DNA of 64,000 nucleotides from Chryseobacterium cheonjiense (GTDB taxonomy: Bacteria > Bacteroidota > Bacteroidia > Flavobacteriales > Weeksellaceae), in the NCBI RefSeq assembly GCF_012927265.1, contig NZ_JABBGF010000001.1, positions 62,001-126,000 of the forward strand, read 5' to 3'. This document shows, piece by piece, positions 37,028 through 45,396 of this stretch. The position numbers and the translations under genes were made by a program. Every line of letters begins with the position of its first letter. The stretch's first letter is position 1. The notes below the pieces were generated by a model. That model did not search any database. It was not told the DNA's origin and was given only the letters and a program-made list of their open reading frames with translations.

Positions 37028-37058
37028 TTTTGTAGTGCCGGAAATTTTGTTATTTTTG
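37028..37058 (+). promoter_or_regulatory. Promoter of the tRNA gene
   Basis: TTTTG at 37028-37032 and TATTTTTG at 37051-37058 match the Bacteroidota -33 (TTTG) and -7 (TAnnTTTG) elements with 18 bases between them. The tRNA begins 26 bases downstream. Confidence 0.75.
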
Positions 37059-37083
37059 CAGTCACAAAATCAACCAATTTTGC

Positions 37084-37157
37084 GGTCCTATAGCTCAGTT
37101 GGTTAGAGCACCTGACTCATAATCAGGTGGTCCCTGGTTCGAGCCCAGGTGGGACCA
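37084..37157 (+). tRNA. tRNA with CAU anticodon (elongator Met or Ile2), integration site
   Basis: The 74-base cloverleaf has acceptor arms GGTCCTA and TGGGACC plus discriminator A, a D arm with AGCTCAGTTGGTTAGAGCA, an anticodon arm CCTGA-CTCATAA-TCAGG and a T arm CCTGG-TTCGAGC-CCAGG. The CAU anticodon fits elongator tRNA-Met or the lysidine-modified tRNA-Ile; I cannot decide between them by eye. CCA is not encoded. Its 3' half is the attachment site of the element that follows. Confidence 0.93.
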
Positions 37158-37179
37158 CTTTTTAAATCAAGCACTTACA
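37115..37179 (+). repeat. attL: 65-bp direct repeat at the tRNA 3' end
   Basis: Starting in the anticodon arm and ending inside the downstream terminator stem, these 65 bases are identical to 58096-58160. The copy here leaves the tRNA gene complete. Confidence 0.93.
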
Positions 37180-37196
37180 ATCTGTAGGTGCTTTTG
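37170..37196 (+). terminator. tRNA terminator completed by element DNA
   Basis: AGCACTTACA at 37170-37179 pairs with TGTAGGTGCT at 37183-37192, followed by TTTG and TTTT. The left arm is in the 65-bp repeat and the right arm is element sequence, so the element supplies the missing half of the stem. Confidence 0.75.
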
Positions 37197-37206
37197 TTTT
37201 GTAATG

Positions 37207-37225
37207 GGTCAAGGTACAGGTCAAG
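37207..37225 (+). repeat. Left pair of GGTCAAG repeats, candidate integrase arm sites
   Basis: GGTCAAG occurs at 37207-37213 and 37219-37225, 12 bases apart, 28 bases inside attL. The same pair with the same spacing and orientation lies at the other end of the element. Confidence 0.6.
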
Positions 37226-37262
37226 TTTAAAGGTAAACACAAGTAAACTTAACAATCTTTAT

Positions 37263-37787
37263 TTAACTACGGAAATAATGCCCGTTACTTTCAAAATAAT
37301 CAAACATTATGCTTCTGGCGGTTGCTTCCCAATCAATCACAACCCAATTTGGAATACTAAACGTATCATCTTCATATAAGTATTGTACAAAATCTTCATC
37401 ACCCGAAAATTCACCGTAATAAAAATTGTTTACATATTCGTATAGGCTTTGGAAGTCCATTTTCCCGAGATTATCTAAACACGCTTCGTAAACCTCTACA
37501 TCATGCCCTGAATCATTAATTTGTTCCAGAACATCGTATATATCTTTTGATATATGGCACTCACTCAATAGTCCTAGTTTTTCCAGAATCGGACATTCAT
37601 AGTCCTGAAACATAAATTCGGGGTCGGCTTCATCAGAATGAAGTTCATACATCGCTGTAAGTAATTCGTCGTAATCGGAATAGTCCGAAAGGTTTAACCA
37701 TTTACCGTAAAGGCTTCCGTTGTTATACTTGGCATACGTGCCACAATAGATACTAGCAGTATCAAGACAATTTTGTAAATTTGTCAT
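37263..37787 (-). CDS. ardA: Antirestriction protein ArdA
   Basis: ArdA is an acidic DNA mimic that blocks type I restriction enzymes when mobile DNA enters a new host. The 174-residue protein begins with IYCGTYAKYNNGSLYGKWLNL and continues with acidic stretches (DEADPEFMFQDYE, EFSGDEDFVQYLYED) and the C-terminal VVIDWEATARSIMFDYF, the ArdA family pattern in its three-domain order. Families usually have about 165-175 residues. I chose the ATG at 37787; the longer frame from 37856 runs through a strong hairpin and adds unrelated residues. Its place just inside attL fits early expression after transfer. Confidence 0.9.
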   Translation of the reverse strand: MTNLQNCLDTASIYCGTYAKYNNGSLYGKWLNLSDYSDYDELLTAMYELHSDEADPEFMFQDYECPILEKLGLLSECHISKDIYDVLEQINDSGHDVEVYEACLDNLGKMDFQSLYEYVNNFYYGEFSGDEDFVQYLYEDDTFSIPNWVVIDWEATARSIMFDYFESNGHYFRS

Positions 37788-37826
37788 GTTGATAAGTTTT
37801 AAGTTGCATTTAAAATTTATTGATTC

Positions 37827-37863
37827 GCCTAGCAGTACGCCAATACTTCTAGGCATTTTTTTT
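37827..37863. promoter_or_regulatory. Hairpin in the ardA leader (or plus-strand terminator)
   Basis: GCCTAGCAGTA at 37827-37837 pairs with TACTTCTAGGC at 37844-37854 (10 of 11), followed on the plus strand by AT and seven T residues. On the minus strand the same hairpin would sit about 40 bases upstream of the ardA start, inside its 5' leader. Both uses are possible; no plus-strand gene precedes it. Confidence 0.55.
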
Positions 37864-37931
37864 GTAAAAAGTCGCTCACAAAAGCGTTATAAATATACAA
37901 CAAAAAGCCGATAAATACAAGTGTTTACAGC

Positions 37932-37971
37932 AGTTTTTAACCAAAATATCAACGTCTGTTAAAAACTTTTT
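37932..37971 (+). repeat. Perfect 10-bp inverted repeat with a T run
   Basis: AGTTTTTAAC at 37932-37941 pairs with GTTAAAAACT at 37958-37967, then TTTT. It may be a terminator or part of the adjacent oriT-like block. Confidence 0.45.
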
Positions 37972-37974
37972 AAC

Positions 37975-38110
37975 CAGTCGGAGCGCAGGAAAAGTAAAAC
38001 AAGTCTGAGAAAAACAGAATCCTATCATAGGGGGTATGCCGAAAAAAACTCTCTAACGGGGCACGAAATCCGTATAGTAGGTACACAGCCGATACCTATA
38101 CAAAAATTTT
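37975..38110. other. oriT-like non-coding block
   Basis: This gene-free stretch is more GC-rich than the surrounding cargo. It holds short palindromes: CCTATCATAGG at 38021-38031 and TAGGTA at 38078-38083 with TACCTA at 38093-38098, and a G-rich step (GGGGGTATGCC) at 38031-38040. Its position at the element end beside ardA is where transfer origins of mobilisable elements often lie. No nick site can be assigned from sequence alone, so the call is weak. Confidence 0.25.
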
Positions 38111-38196
38111 GAAACTCGGCATAGATATACTTTATAACATATTGCTAATTTTTTCCATGTGATTTTAAATTGTATTTTAGCAAAAAACATTTAATC

Positions 38197-40284
38197 ATGA
38201 GTTCTGATATTATTGAAAGTCCCATTTCCAATATAACAAATCTAAAAAACAGAGTAAATAAGTTGTATGTACCTAAAACAAAATCTCTGTTACCCTTATT
38301 TGAGGTTATCAGTAATAGTATTCACGCTATTCTTGAAAAAAGAATTTTAGATAAAACTTTTGAAGGAGAAATAAATATTAATCTAATAAGAACGGGTTCT
38401 CCAGATGCATTAAAGCAATTAGATGATTTAGATAAATATCCTATAAAATCATTTGAAATTATTGACAATGGTATTGGATTTAATAATGAAAATCTAAACT
38501 CATTTAAAGAATTTGATTCCGAAAAAAAAGCAAAAATTGGAGGAAAAGGAATAGGCAGATTAGTTTGTTTGAAATTATTTTCAAAATTAATATTTGATAG
38601 TATTTATATAGAAAACAATAAATTCTATGAAAGAAGTTTTGAATATAAAAAAAATTCAAAAGAAGGGTTTGATAAATATTCAGAAAAAGAAGTTTTCGGA
38701 AATTTAAAAACAGGCACAAAGGTAATCCTAAATGATTTTGAAGAAGAATATCAATTAAAAGCACCTAGAGATATTTTTGATATCTCCAGACAGATTATTA
38801 CACATTTCCAATTAAATTTTATTGAAAAAATAGCGCCTAAAATAACCGTTACAAACCAAAATGGAAATGAAATTATTCTGAATAACCTCTTCTCTCGTGA
38901 ATTTGAATCTGAAATTCTAGATGATACCTTTTATATAGGGGAATCAGAGTTTAAAGTATACATCACCAAATCATATAATGCACTTAGCCACAAAATTCTT
39001 TACTGTGCTCACGAACGAGCTGTCAAAGATGAAGGTTTGTCAAAATATATTGAAGATTTAAGATTTGCTATTGAAGATAATACAGACAAAAACAAAAGCT
39101 ACCATTTTCAAGTATTTGTTTTAGGTGATTTTTTAAATCAACATGTCAACGAGGAAAGAACTAATTTTCATTTTTCTGATGATGATATTGATGATGATGA
39201 TGAAATAACTCTTGCAAAAATAAGAAGACACACAATAGAAAAAATAGAATCTCTTTTAGAGGATTTTTTAAGCAGAACTAGAAAAGAAAAAATCGAACAA
39301 TATCTACCAATTATTCAAAAGGAATTTCCAAATTATAGCAGTGTTATTGAATACAACAGAGAAAAGGTTGAAAAAATTCCTCAAGGATTAACACCACATG
39401 AATTAGATGTAAAGTTGTATGAAATCGAAAGTGAATGGAAAGTAGATGTTAAAAAGGAAGGCAAAAAACTTTTAGAAGATAAAAAAGACATAACTAAGCT
39501 AGAAGATTATAACTTTTTATATGAAAAATTTTGGTCAGAATTTAATGAAATTGGCAAAACTGACTTGGCAAGGTATGTAGTTCATAGAAGGTCTGTTATT
39601 GATTTACTTGACAGATTAATTGAATGGGATGAGAATCAAGATTTTTACAATGAAGATATTATCCATAGTTTATTTTTCCCTATTAAGGAGGATAAAAAAA
39701 GTGTGATTCATGACAAACAAAATTTGTGGTTACTAGATGAAAGACTAACCTTTAATAACTTATTGGCATCCGATAAAACATTTAAACAAGTACAGGAATT
39801 AAATTCAAATTCTGGAGATAGAATTGATTTAATCATAAAACAAGAAGAAGTGTTTGATAAAGCAACATTATTTTCAGAGGATAAGAATCCTCAAGAATGT
39901 TTTACTATTATTGAATTTAAAAAACCTTATCGAAATGATTATCAACATGGTGATGTTAAAAAAGACCCAGTGAAACAGGTTAGAAAATACATGAAAGAAA
40001 TTGTTGAAGGACAAGTCAAAAAAAATGGTCGAAAAATAGAAGCGGGTAAAACAACACCATTTTATTGTTATATTATAGCTGATATTACAAATACATTGGA
40101 ATCAATTTTAATTGAGGAAACTTTTACTAAAATGCCAGACGGGATGGGATATTTCAGATTTTATAGCGAAGAAATATTACCATATAAAGCCTATATTGAA
40201 GTTTTACCTTTCAAAAAAATAATTAAAAATGCGAGGGAGAGAAATAAAATACTATTTGATAAGCTAAATATTCCGAGCTCCTAA
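38197..40284 (+). CDS. GHKL (Hsp90/MutL-like) ATPase fused to a PD-(D/E)XK nuclease
   Basis: The 695-residue protein has an N-terminal GHKL ATPase: the Glu/Asn helix LFEVISNSIHAI (Glu36, Asn40), IDNGIGF (Asp90) and the lid motif GGKGIGR (115-121). The C-terminal region has DRIDLIIK (Asp544) followed by FTIIEFKKP (Glu573, Lys575) and KQVRKYM, the order of a PD-(D/E)XK nuclease core. GHKL-nuclease fusions are proposed defence or DNA-surveillance effectors (MORC-like families). I chose the Met at 38197; the frame extends 27 bases further. It is the first cargo gene and ends at a good terminator. A defence role is inferred from architecture and place. Confidence 0.72.
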   Translation: MSSDIIESPISNITNLKNRVNKLYVPKTKSLLPLFEVISNSIHAILEKRILDKTFEGEININLIRTGSPDALKQLDDLDKYPIKSFEIIDNGIGFNNENLNSFKEFDSEKKAKIGGKGIGRLVCLKLFSKLIFDSIYIENNKFYERSFEYKKNSKEGFDKYSEKEVFGNLKTGTKVILNDFEEEYQLKAPRDIFDISRQIITHFQLNFIEKIAPKITVTNQNGNEIILNNLFSREFESEILDDTFYIGESEFKVYITKSYNALSHKILYCAHERAVKDEGLSKYIEDLRFAIEDNTDKNKSYHFQVFVLGDFLNQHVNEERTNFHFSDDDIDDDDEITLAKIRRHTIEKIESLLEDFLSRTRKEKIEQYLPIIQKEFPNYSSVIEYNREKVEKIPQGLTPHELDVKLYEIESEWKVDVKKEGKKLLEDKKDITKLEDYNFLYEKFWSEFNEIGKTDLARYVVHRRSVIDLLDRLIEWDENQDFYNEDIIHSLFFPIKEDKKSVIHDKQNLWLLDERLTFNNLLASDKTFKQVQELNSNSGDRIDLIIKQEEVFDKATLFSEDKNPQECFTIIEFKKPYRNDYQHGDVKKDPVKQVRKYMKEIVEGQVKKNGRKIEAGKTTPFYCYIIADITNTLESILIEETFTKMPDGMGYFRFYSEEILPYKAYIEVLPFKKIIKNARERNKILFDKLNIPSS

Positions 40285-40304
40285 AAATTTAGCAATTTAG
40301 CATT

Positions 40305-40337
40305 AAAAAGTTTCTCATTTCCCTGAGAGACTTTTTT
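40305..40337 (+). terminator. Rho-independent terminator after the GHKL-nuclease gene
   Basis: AAAGTTTCTCA (40307-40317) pairs with TGAGAGACTTT (40324-40334) with one G-T wobble, followed by a run of T residues. From here to 40772 I see only AT-rich DNA without a gene. Confidence 0.8.
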
Positions 40338-40772
40338 CATTTTGGGGCAAATAGGTAGATAATATATTGACAAAAATGTATTTGTTTCAAATCTGATTTT
40401 TCAACACCCCACCAAAACCATAAAGATTACTTACCTAAGACACAATAGACTTGTAAGAATTTACAAAATGAATCAAACTTTGTAGTTTACAGCAAATGTA
40501 TAATAACTTATAAAACCATTGCAGATACCCTCTTTTTCTCAGTTTTTCACATTACAGATATGATATAATTTCCATTAGTACGTTTTTAATCAAAAAAAGC
40601 ATAAAAACATTTCATTCGTTATTATTGAAAATCAAACCATTATGCACATTAATTCATAAAGATTAAAACAAGTGGCGCAATATCTATTGTTATTATTGAC
40701 GCAATGCGTAAACTAGAAAGTTATAAGCAATTTTACCAAAAAGCTGTCCAAAAAATAGCGAATAAATTTCCG

Positions 40773-40780
40773 TAAATTTG
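40773..40780 (+). promoter_or_regulatory. -7 promoter element for the Mrr-nSTAND gene
   Basis: TAAATTTG is a full match to TAnnTTTG, 20 bases before the ATG at 40800. A -33 TTTG is not evident. The rest of the 462-base gap 40338-40799 holds nothing recognisable. Confidence 0.5.
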
Positions 40781-40799
40781 GTTAAAACTAATTAAAGAA

Positions 40800-43091
40800 A
40801 TGGAATATGACTTCTCAAAATTAAATGACAGAGAATTTGAAAGTTTAGCGGCATCTGTAATTGAAAAAACATATAACTTAAAAGTTGAGATATTTAAGTC
40901 TGGAAGAGATGGAGGCGTTGATGGTAGATTCTGGATTGGAGATAAGAAAGAAGGAATCATACAATGCAAACATTATTTTTCAACTTCTTATTCTCAATTA
41001 ATTTCAAAATTAAAAAACGAAGAATTAGCTAAAGTAAAAAAGCTAAATCCTAATAAATATATATTTATTACCTCAAAAACACTTTCTAGAATAAATAAAA
41101 AAGAAATTCTAAATGTTTTTAAACCATACATTCAAAATGAAAGTGATATTTGGGGACAAGAAGATTTGAATTCATTCCTATCTAAAAGAGAAAATCAGGA
41201 CGTTGTTGAAAGAAATTATAAACTTTGGATTACTAGTACAAGTGTTTTAGATATTCTAATTAACAACGCAATAAAAGGCAGAAGTCAATTCACAATACGA
41301 GAAATTGAAGAGAAATCTTATAGATATGTTGTCACTGAAAATCATAATAAAGCATTTAAAATCTTAGAAGAAAATAATGTTATAATTCTGACTGGTGAAC
41401 CAGGTATCGGTAAAACTACTCTTGCGGATAATTTGGCAATTCTATATACAGCAAAAGGTTATGAGTTCTGTGATATAGAAGAAAACATTACCGAAGCAGA
41501 AAGTTTGTATCGAGAAAATGAACAAAAAAAAATTCTTTTTTACTGTGACGATTTCTTAGGAAGTAATATTTATGACGCTATTAACAATAAAAAAGATTCT
41601 CATATTGTCAAATTTATTAATAGAATTAGAAAAGATAATAGTAAAAAATTTATTCTTACATCACGAACAAATATTTTGAATAAAGCTTATAGTTTAAGTC
41701 ATATTTTTCAAAATTTAAAAATAAGAGATAACGAATTTCTTCTTACAATTGAAAATTTAACTAATATAGATAAAGCTAAAGTTTTATATAATCATATTTA
41801 TCATTCAAAATTGCCAAAACAATTCATTGACGTAATTTATAAAGATAAAGGATACAAAGATATAATTAAGCACAGGAATTTTAACCCAAGAATTATTGAA
41901 TTTATAACCGATTCTTCTGTTATTGGTAATATTAAATCAGAAAACTATTGGACATACATTCTTCAAAGTTTAAATAAGCCAGAAGTTATCTGGGAAGGAT
42001 ATTTTCAAAATCAAACTGATGATTTTGTAAGAACTCTTACATTTTTAACCGTTTTTAATAACGGTAAAATATCTGAAGAATATTTGAGAGATTCTTATAA
42101 TACATATCTAAGAATACACCCTTTAAATTTCGGAGACAATTCTGATAAAAGTTTTGAATCGGTAAGAAAACTAGCTACAAAATCATTATTAAATAGAAAT
42201 CAAATTGGAAACGAAAAGTATGAATATGTTTTATTTAATCCTTCTATTGCAGATTTTGTTTTAGGTGCGTACTCAAATGAAATTGATTTAATTTGTAATA
42301 TTTTTAAATCATTAAATTCACAAGTATCAATCGATTATTTACATACTTTATTGAGGAATAACAAAATTAACAAAGTTTATACAAGTAGAATACTCGAAAA
42401 TCTTTTTGATTTCTTTTATGAAAGTAAACTTAATGATGAAGATTGGGATTTTTTAATTGCCCTAAGTTCTATTGACATTTTTAATGATGCAATCAATAAA
42501 AGATTAGAAACCTTTTTAAATATTATAATAACTGCGGATAGACCCAGTGGTGAGAGATTATGGGAATTATTATTCATTTTAACAGAATTTGAGCCCAAAA
42601 TTAAATTTCAAAATTTCGAATTTCTTTATGGTTTTATTGATGATGTATCTGATGAAGATACATTAAAAAGGTTATTAGATTTTGTTGATGAAAATGATAT
42701 TGATGATGAAAGTATCCTTATGCAAATTAATATTTTACTTGATAAATACTTGCTAAGTATTGTTAATGATAATGATTTGGATATCGATTATTCCAAACAC
42801 ATAACAAATTCTTACAACTATTATGATGGTTATTATGAGCCAGATGTTGACATAAATGGTATCGAAGATGAAATAAGACAAAACCTTGATTCGTTTTTAG
42901 ATGGCTTTAATGAAAATATACTTGATAAAATTTCTTTTTCCACATCAGACATATTATCAAATATTGATATAGATTCAAAAGTAAATAGATTTTTAGAAAA
43001 TTATGAGCCAGATTATGACCGTGATAGTCACGGTGGTTTTTATTTTGGAGGTTCAAGTGAAGATGATATCGATGCAATATTTGAACGTTAA
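40800..43091 (+). CDS. Mrr-like nuclease fused to an nSTAND3 NTPase
   Basis: The 763-residue protein starts with a restriction endonuclease-like domain: LNDREFESLAASVIEK, then SGRDGGVDGRF with Asp41, and IIQCKHY with Gln55 and Lys57. A linker to residue 180 leads to a STAND-type P-loop NTPase with Walker A GEPGIGKTT (199-207), Walker B ILFYCDD (Asp250/Asp251) and the sensor FILTSRTN. The remaining 400 residues are helical and acidic, without clear repeats. Nuclease-STAND fusions such as Avs proteins sense phage proteins and cut DNA; this one is much smaller than Avs4, so a direct match is unlikely. Role as phage sensor-effector is inferred. Confidence 0.78.
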   Translation: MEYDFSKLNDREFESLAASVIEKTYNLKVEIFKSGRDGGVDGRFWIGDKKEGIIQCKHYFSTSYSQLISKLKNEELAKVKKLNPNKYIFITSKTLSRINKKEILNVFKPYIQNESDIWGQEDLNSFLSKRENQDVVERNYKLWITSTSVLDILINNAIKGRSQFTIREIEEKSYRYVVTENHNKAFKILEENNVIILTGEPGIGKTTLADNLAILYTAKGYEFCDIEENITEAESLYRENEQKKILFYCDDFLGSNIYDAINNKKDSHIVKFINRIRKDNSKKFILTSRTNILNKAYSLSHIFQNLKIRDNEFLLTIENLTNIDKAKVLYNHIYHSKLPKQFIDVIYKDKGYKDIIKHRNFNPRIIEFITDSSVIGNIKSENYWTYILQSLNKPEVIWEGYFQNQTDDFVRTLTFLTVFNNGKISEEYLRDSYNTYLRIHPLNFGDNSDKSFESVRKLATKSLLNRNQIGNEKYEYVLFNPSIADFVLGAYSNEIDLICNIFKSLNSQVSIDYLHTLLRNNKINKVYTSRILENLFDFFYESKLNDEDWDFLIALSSIDIFNDAINKRLETFLNIIITADRPSGERLWELLFILTEFEPKIKFQNFEFLYGFIDDVSDEDTLKRLLDFVDENDIDDESILMQINILLDKYLLSIVNDNDLDIDYSKHITNSYNYYDGYYEPDVDINGIEDEIRQNLDSFLDGFNENILDKISFSTSDILSNIDIDSKVNRFLENYEPDYDRDSHGGFYFGGSSEDDIDAIFER

Positions 43092-43103
43092 TTACTTAAA
43101 AAA

Positions 43104-43300
43104 CTGCCTACAACATTGGCTTAGCAAAATGCAGGTTAAGTGCAAAATTGAACTTCTCGCCTTTTTAGCCGCCAAAAGCTGTTTGCTTTTGTTTTTTTAT
43201 TAAATTTACCAAAAAGCTCACAGCTTTGGTTACGTTTGGGTCTGAATTGAACTTTCGCTCAATTCAATCCTGTACTTCGCCAAGCTGCGGCTCCTGAGCT
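43104..43300 (+). repeat. Cassette-type spacer repeat, copy A
   Basis: This 197-base spacer shares blocks with copy B at 45397-45660. Examples are ttagcaaaatgcaggttaag versus ttagcgcaatggcgggttaa, and tgaattgaactttcgctcaa versus agattgaaactttcgctgca. It starts with GCCTACAAC, like the GCTAACAA of copy B, and contains the inverted parts TTGGC and GCCGCCAA. The next gene starts 8 bases after its end. It is too structured to be ordinary spacer DNA. Confidence 0.6.
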
Positions 43301-43307
43301 GTCATTT

Positions 43308-44276
43308 ATGGATACTCCGAAAGTTACAGAAAGTTATTTCAAAGAGCGTGAGGGCGTTCTAAAGGTTGCCTTAGAGTTGAACTCTAATGGGTATGTATTT
43401 CGTGAAACTTCAAATGGTGATATCGGAATTGACGGACAAATAGAACATGTAAACGAACAAGGAGAAGCAACAGGGAAAATAGTTGCAGCGCAAATAAAAT
43501 CAGGAAATTCTTACCTAATAGACAAGGGAGACTATTTTGTATTTTATCCACACGAAAAACATAAAAACTATTGGTCAATTTTTCCACTTCCAGTAATATT
43601 ATTGGTATATTATCCAAATGACGGTAAAATATATTTTACAGATGCTCGATATCAACTTAACATTCCAGAGCGAAATCAAACGTATATAACATTAGATAAG
43701 AGTTCCTTCCTAAACAATCTGACAGCGAAAAATATTTTTGAAACAATTGGAGATTTAAATGTTCCTTATTATCCCATTGAACAAGTATTTTCCAAAATGG
43801 CAAAAAACATATGTCCAAACCCTACCTTTCATATTAGTTATCTAGATTTATTTACACAAGGGCTGACAAACTTATGCAGACATGTTTATTTCAGTATGGA
43901 TTTAGCCTTGAAAATTGCAGAATACTATAATGAAACAGAATATGGACTGGGATTAGGTTATAGTGAATATGAATTTTTACATGGGTATGCAAAGTTTTTG
44001 ATGAACCAAAACCTTGCATCTATTGACTATTCGGACTATCTTATTGACTGGAAAGAAAGACAATTACAGCCAACATTTATTGCTCCATTAACAGTTAGGG
44101 GACGTGAACTTTTAGAATTTATTAAGATTACAGAAAGCAAGTTTAAGTCAGAATTACCACCAACAACTCTGGTAAGAGAGAGGTATATTAAAATGCAATT
44201 TCAAACTCAAGATGATTACATGAGATTAGACCTAGGAAAAAAATTACGAGAAATAATAATAAAAACGAATAGCTAA
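43308..44276 (+). CDS. DUF4365 nuclease-like protein
   Basis: The 322-residue protein has an N-terminal DUF4365 domain (residues 5-150): TESYFKEREGVLKVALELN, GDIGIDGQIE with Asp42, and VAAQIKSG with Gln62 and Lys64, the conserved core of a PD-(D/E)XK fold. DUF4365 is often seen in defence proteins and fused to STAND or TIR domains; here the C-terminal 170 residues are a helical region I cannot name. The stop codon lies inside a GCTAAC motif that begins an inverted repeat, as stops in integron cassettes often do. A DNA-cleaving role is inferred. Confidence 0.75.
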   Translation: MDTPKVTESYFKEREGVLKVALELNSNGYVFRETSNGDIGIDGQIEHVNEQGEATGKIVAAQIKSGNSYLIDKGDYFVFYPHEKHKNYWSIFPLPVILLVYYPNDGKIYFTDARYQLNIPERNQTYITLDKSSFLNNLTAKNIFETIGDLNVPYYPIEQVFSKMAKNICPNPTFHISYLDLFTQGLTNLCRHVYFSMDLALKIAEYYNETEYGLGLGYSEYEFLHGYAKFLMNQNLASIDYSDYLIDWKERQLQPTFIAPLTVRGRELLEFIKITESKFKSELPPTTLVRERYIKMQFQTQDDYMRLDLGKKLREIIIKTNS

Positions 44277-44299
44277 CATAGTATCGCCAAACCGTTAGC
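44272..44299 (+). repeat. Short GCTAAC / GTTAGC inverted repeat at a gene boundary
   Basis: GCTAAC at 44272-44277 overlaps the stop codon of the preceding gene and pairs with GTTAGC at 44294-44299. The next gene starts 30 bases later. The same core pair bounds copy B. Confidence 0.5.
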
Positions 44300-44329
44300 C
44301 GTAATTGTAAAACCCAACTTTCTTATTAA

Positions 44330-45385
44330 ATGATAATAGATGAATTAAAAGAACTCCTAGATGAATTTCTAAATAGATGGACAATTGAAAATATTGAGAA
44401 TTTAACACTTCAACAATATGTTGGTTTACACAACAAAGATACATTTTGTCAATGGGTCGAAACTAAAACTAGAAAGCTTGGGAGTATTAAAGGAATGACA
44501 TCTATTAAGTTTGGAATCTATGAAAGAAAAGACCCAAATAAAAAACCAAAAAATTACGAAAATGATGATAAATATTCGTGGTTAAAAGGTTATGGAGAAA
44601 ATAGAGAATTAGCTTTTACAAAAATAAAGACTGATATTATCAGTATCATTAAATTATCAGAATTAGGAAAGTTTTCAGAAATTGATGAAATAATTTTGCC
44701 CGATTTATTTAAATGGAAAGTTGCATTTTTATATTCTAATGAAAGATTAATACCTATCTACAAAAGAGATGTTCATTTCAAAATCGCACATCATTATGGT
44801 TTATCAGTTAATAAAAAAACTAGAATTTCGGAAATACAAAATTTAATGATGCTCAATAAACCTGCTCACTTAGATGTTTATGCATTTATGTGGCAACTCT
44901 TTGAAAAATTCGGCAAAGAGGATGAAAAAAATGAAATATTTGATATAGAAAGTACTGGTAAGAAATCTAGAAGAAAAAGAAGAGCCACAAAATCAAGGAA
45001 TTCAACTACTCAGTTAAGAACTGTTACACGTTCATATGTTGCTGAACAAAAGCATAATAAAATCCAAGAAGCATTAGTAGAAATCCTTTCTGACAAATAT
45101 GGAGAAGAAAATGTAATACTTGAAGAAAATTTTGTTGATATCAAATTAATTCAACCCGAATTCACTAATTTTTATGAGGTGAAATCTTCGTCTTACGCTT
45201 CTGAATGTATAAAAGAAGCTCTAGGTCAAATTTTACTTTATTCATTTTATGATAGTGATATCCGTAAGAAAAATCATATAGTAGTAGGACAATATCCACC
45301 AACCGAAAATGATAAAAAATACATTGAATTTATAAAGCAAAACCTAAAATTAGACTTTGAATATATAAATGTAGAAATTCAATAA
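44330..45385 (+). CDS. PD-(D/E)XK nuclease with an McrB-like N-terminal domain
   Basis: The 351-residue protein has a C-terminal nuclease core with FVDIKLI (Asp270), FYEVKSS (Glu283, Lys285) and EALGQILLYSF (Gln300), a full PD-(D/E)XK set. The N-terminal part (ENLTLQQYVGLHNKDTFCQWVETKTRKLGSIKGMTSIKFGIYER) recalls the leading domain of some McrB-family GTPases in Bacteroidota, from memory only. A basic stretch (GKKSRRKRRATKSRN, about 204-220) joins the two. It lacks an ATPase. A stand-alone DNA-targeting nuclease is the likely role, and defence is inferred from its neighbours. Confidence 0.65.
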   Translation: MIIDELKELLDEFLNRWTIENIENLTLQQYVGLHNKDTFCQWVETKTRKLGSIKGMTSIKFGIYERKDPNKKPKNYENDDKYSWLKGYGENRELAFTKIKTDIISIIKLSELGKFSEIDEIILPDLFKWKVAFLYSNERLIPIYKRDVHFKIAHHYGLSVNKKTRISEIQNLMMLNKPAHLDVYAFMWQLFEKFGKEDEKNEIFDIESTGKKSRRKRRATKSRNSTTQLRTVTRSYVAEQKHNKIQEALVEILSDKYGEENVILEENFVDIKLIQPEFTNFYEVKSSSYASECIKEALGQILLYSFYDSDIRKKNHIVVGQYPPTENDKKYIEFIKQNLKLDFEYINVEIQ

Positions 45386-45396
45386 ATAAAACAACT

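Noticed and set aside
37788..37856. Longer N-terminus of ardA
   Set aside because: The extra 23 residues are encoded by the leader hairpin region and do not occur in ArdA proteins; the ATG at 37787 starts at the conserved part.
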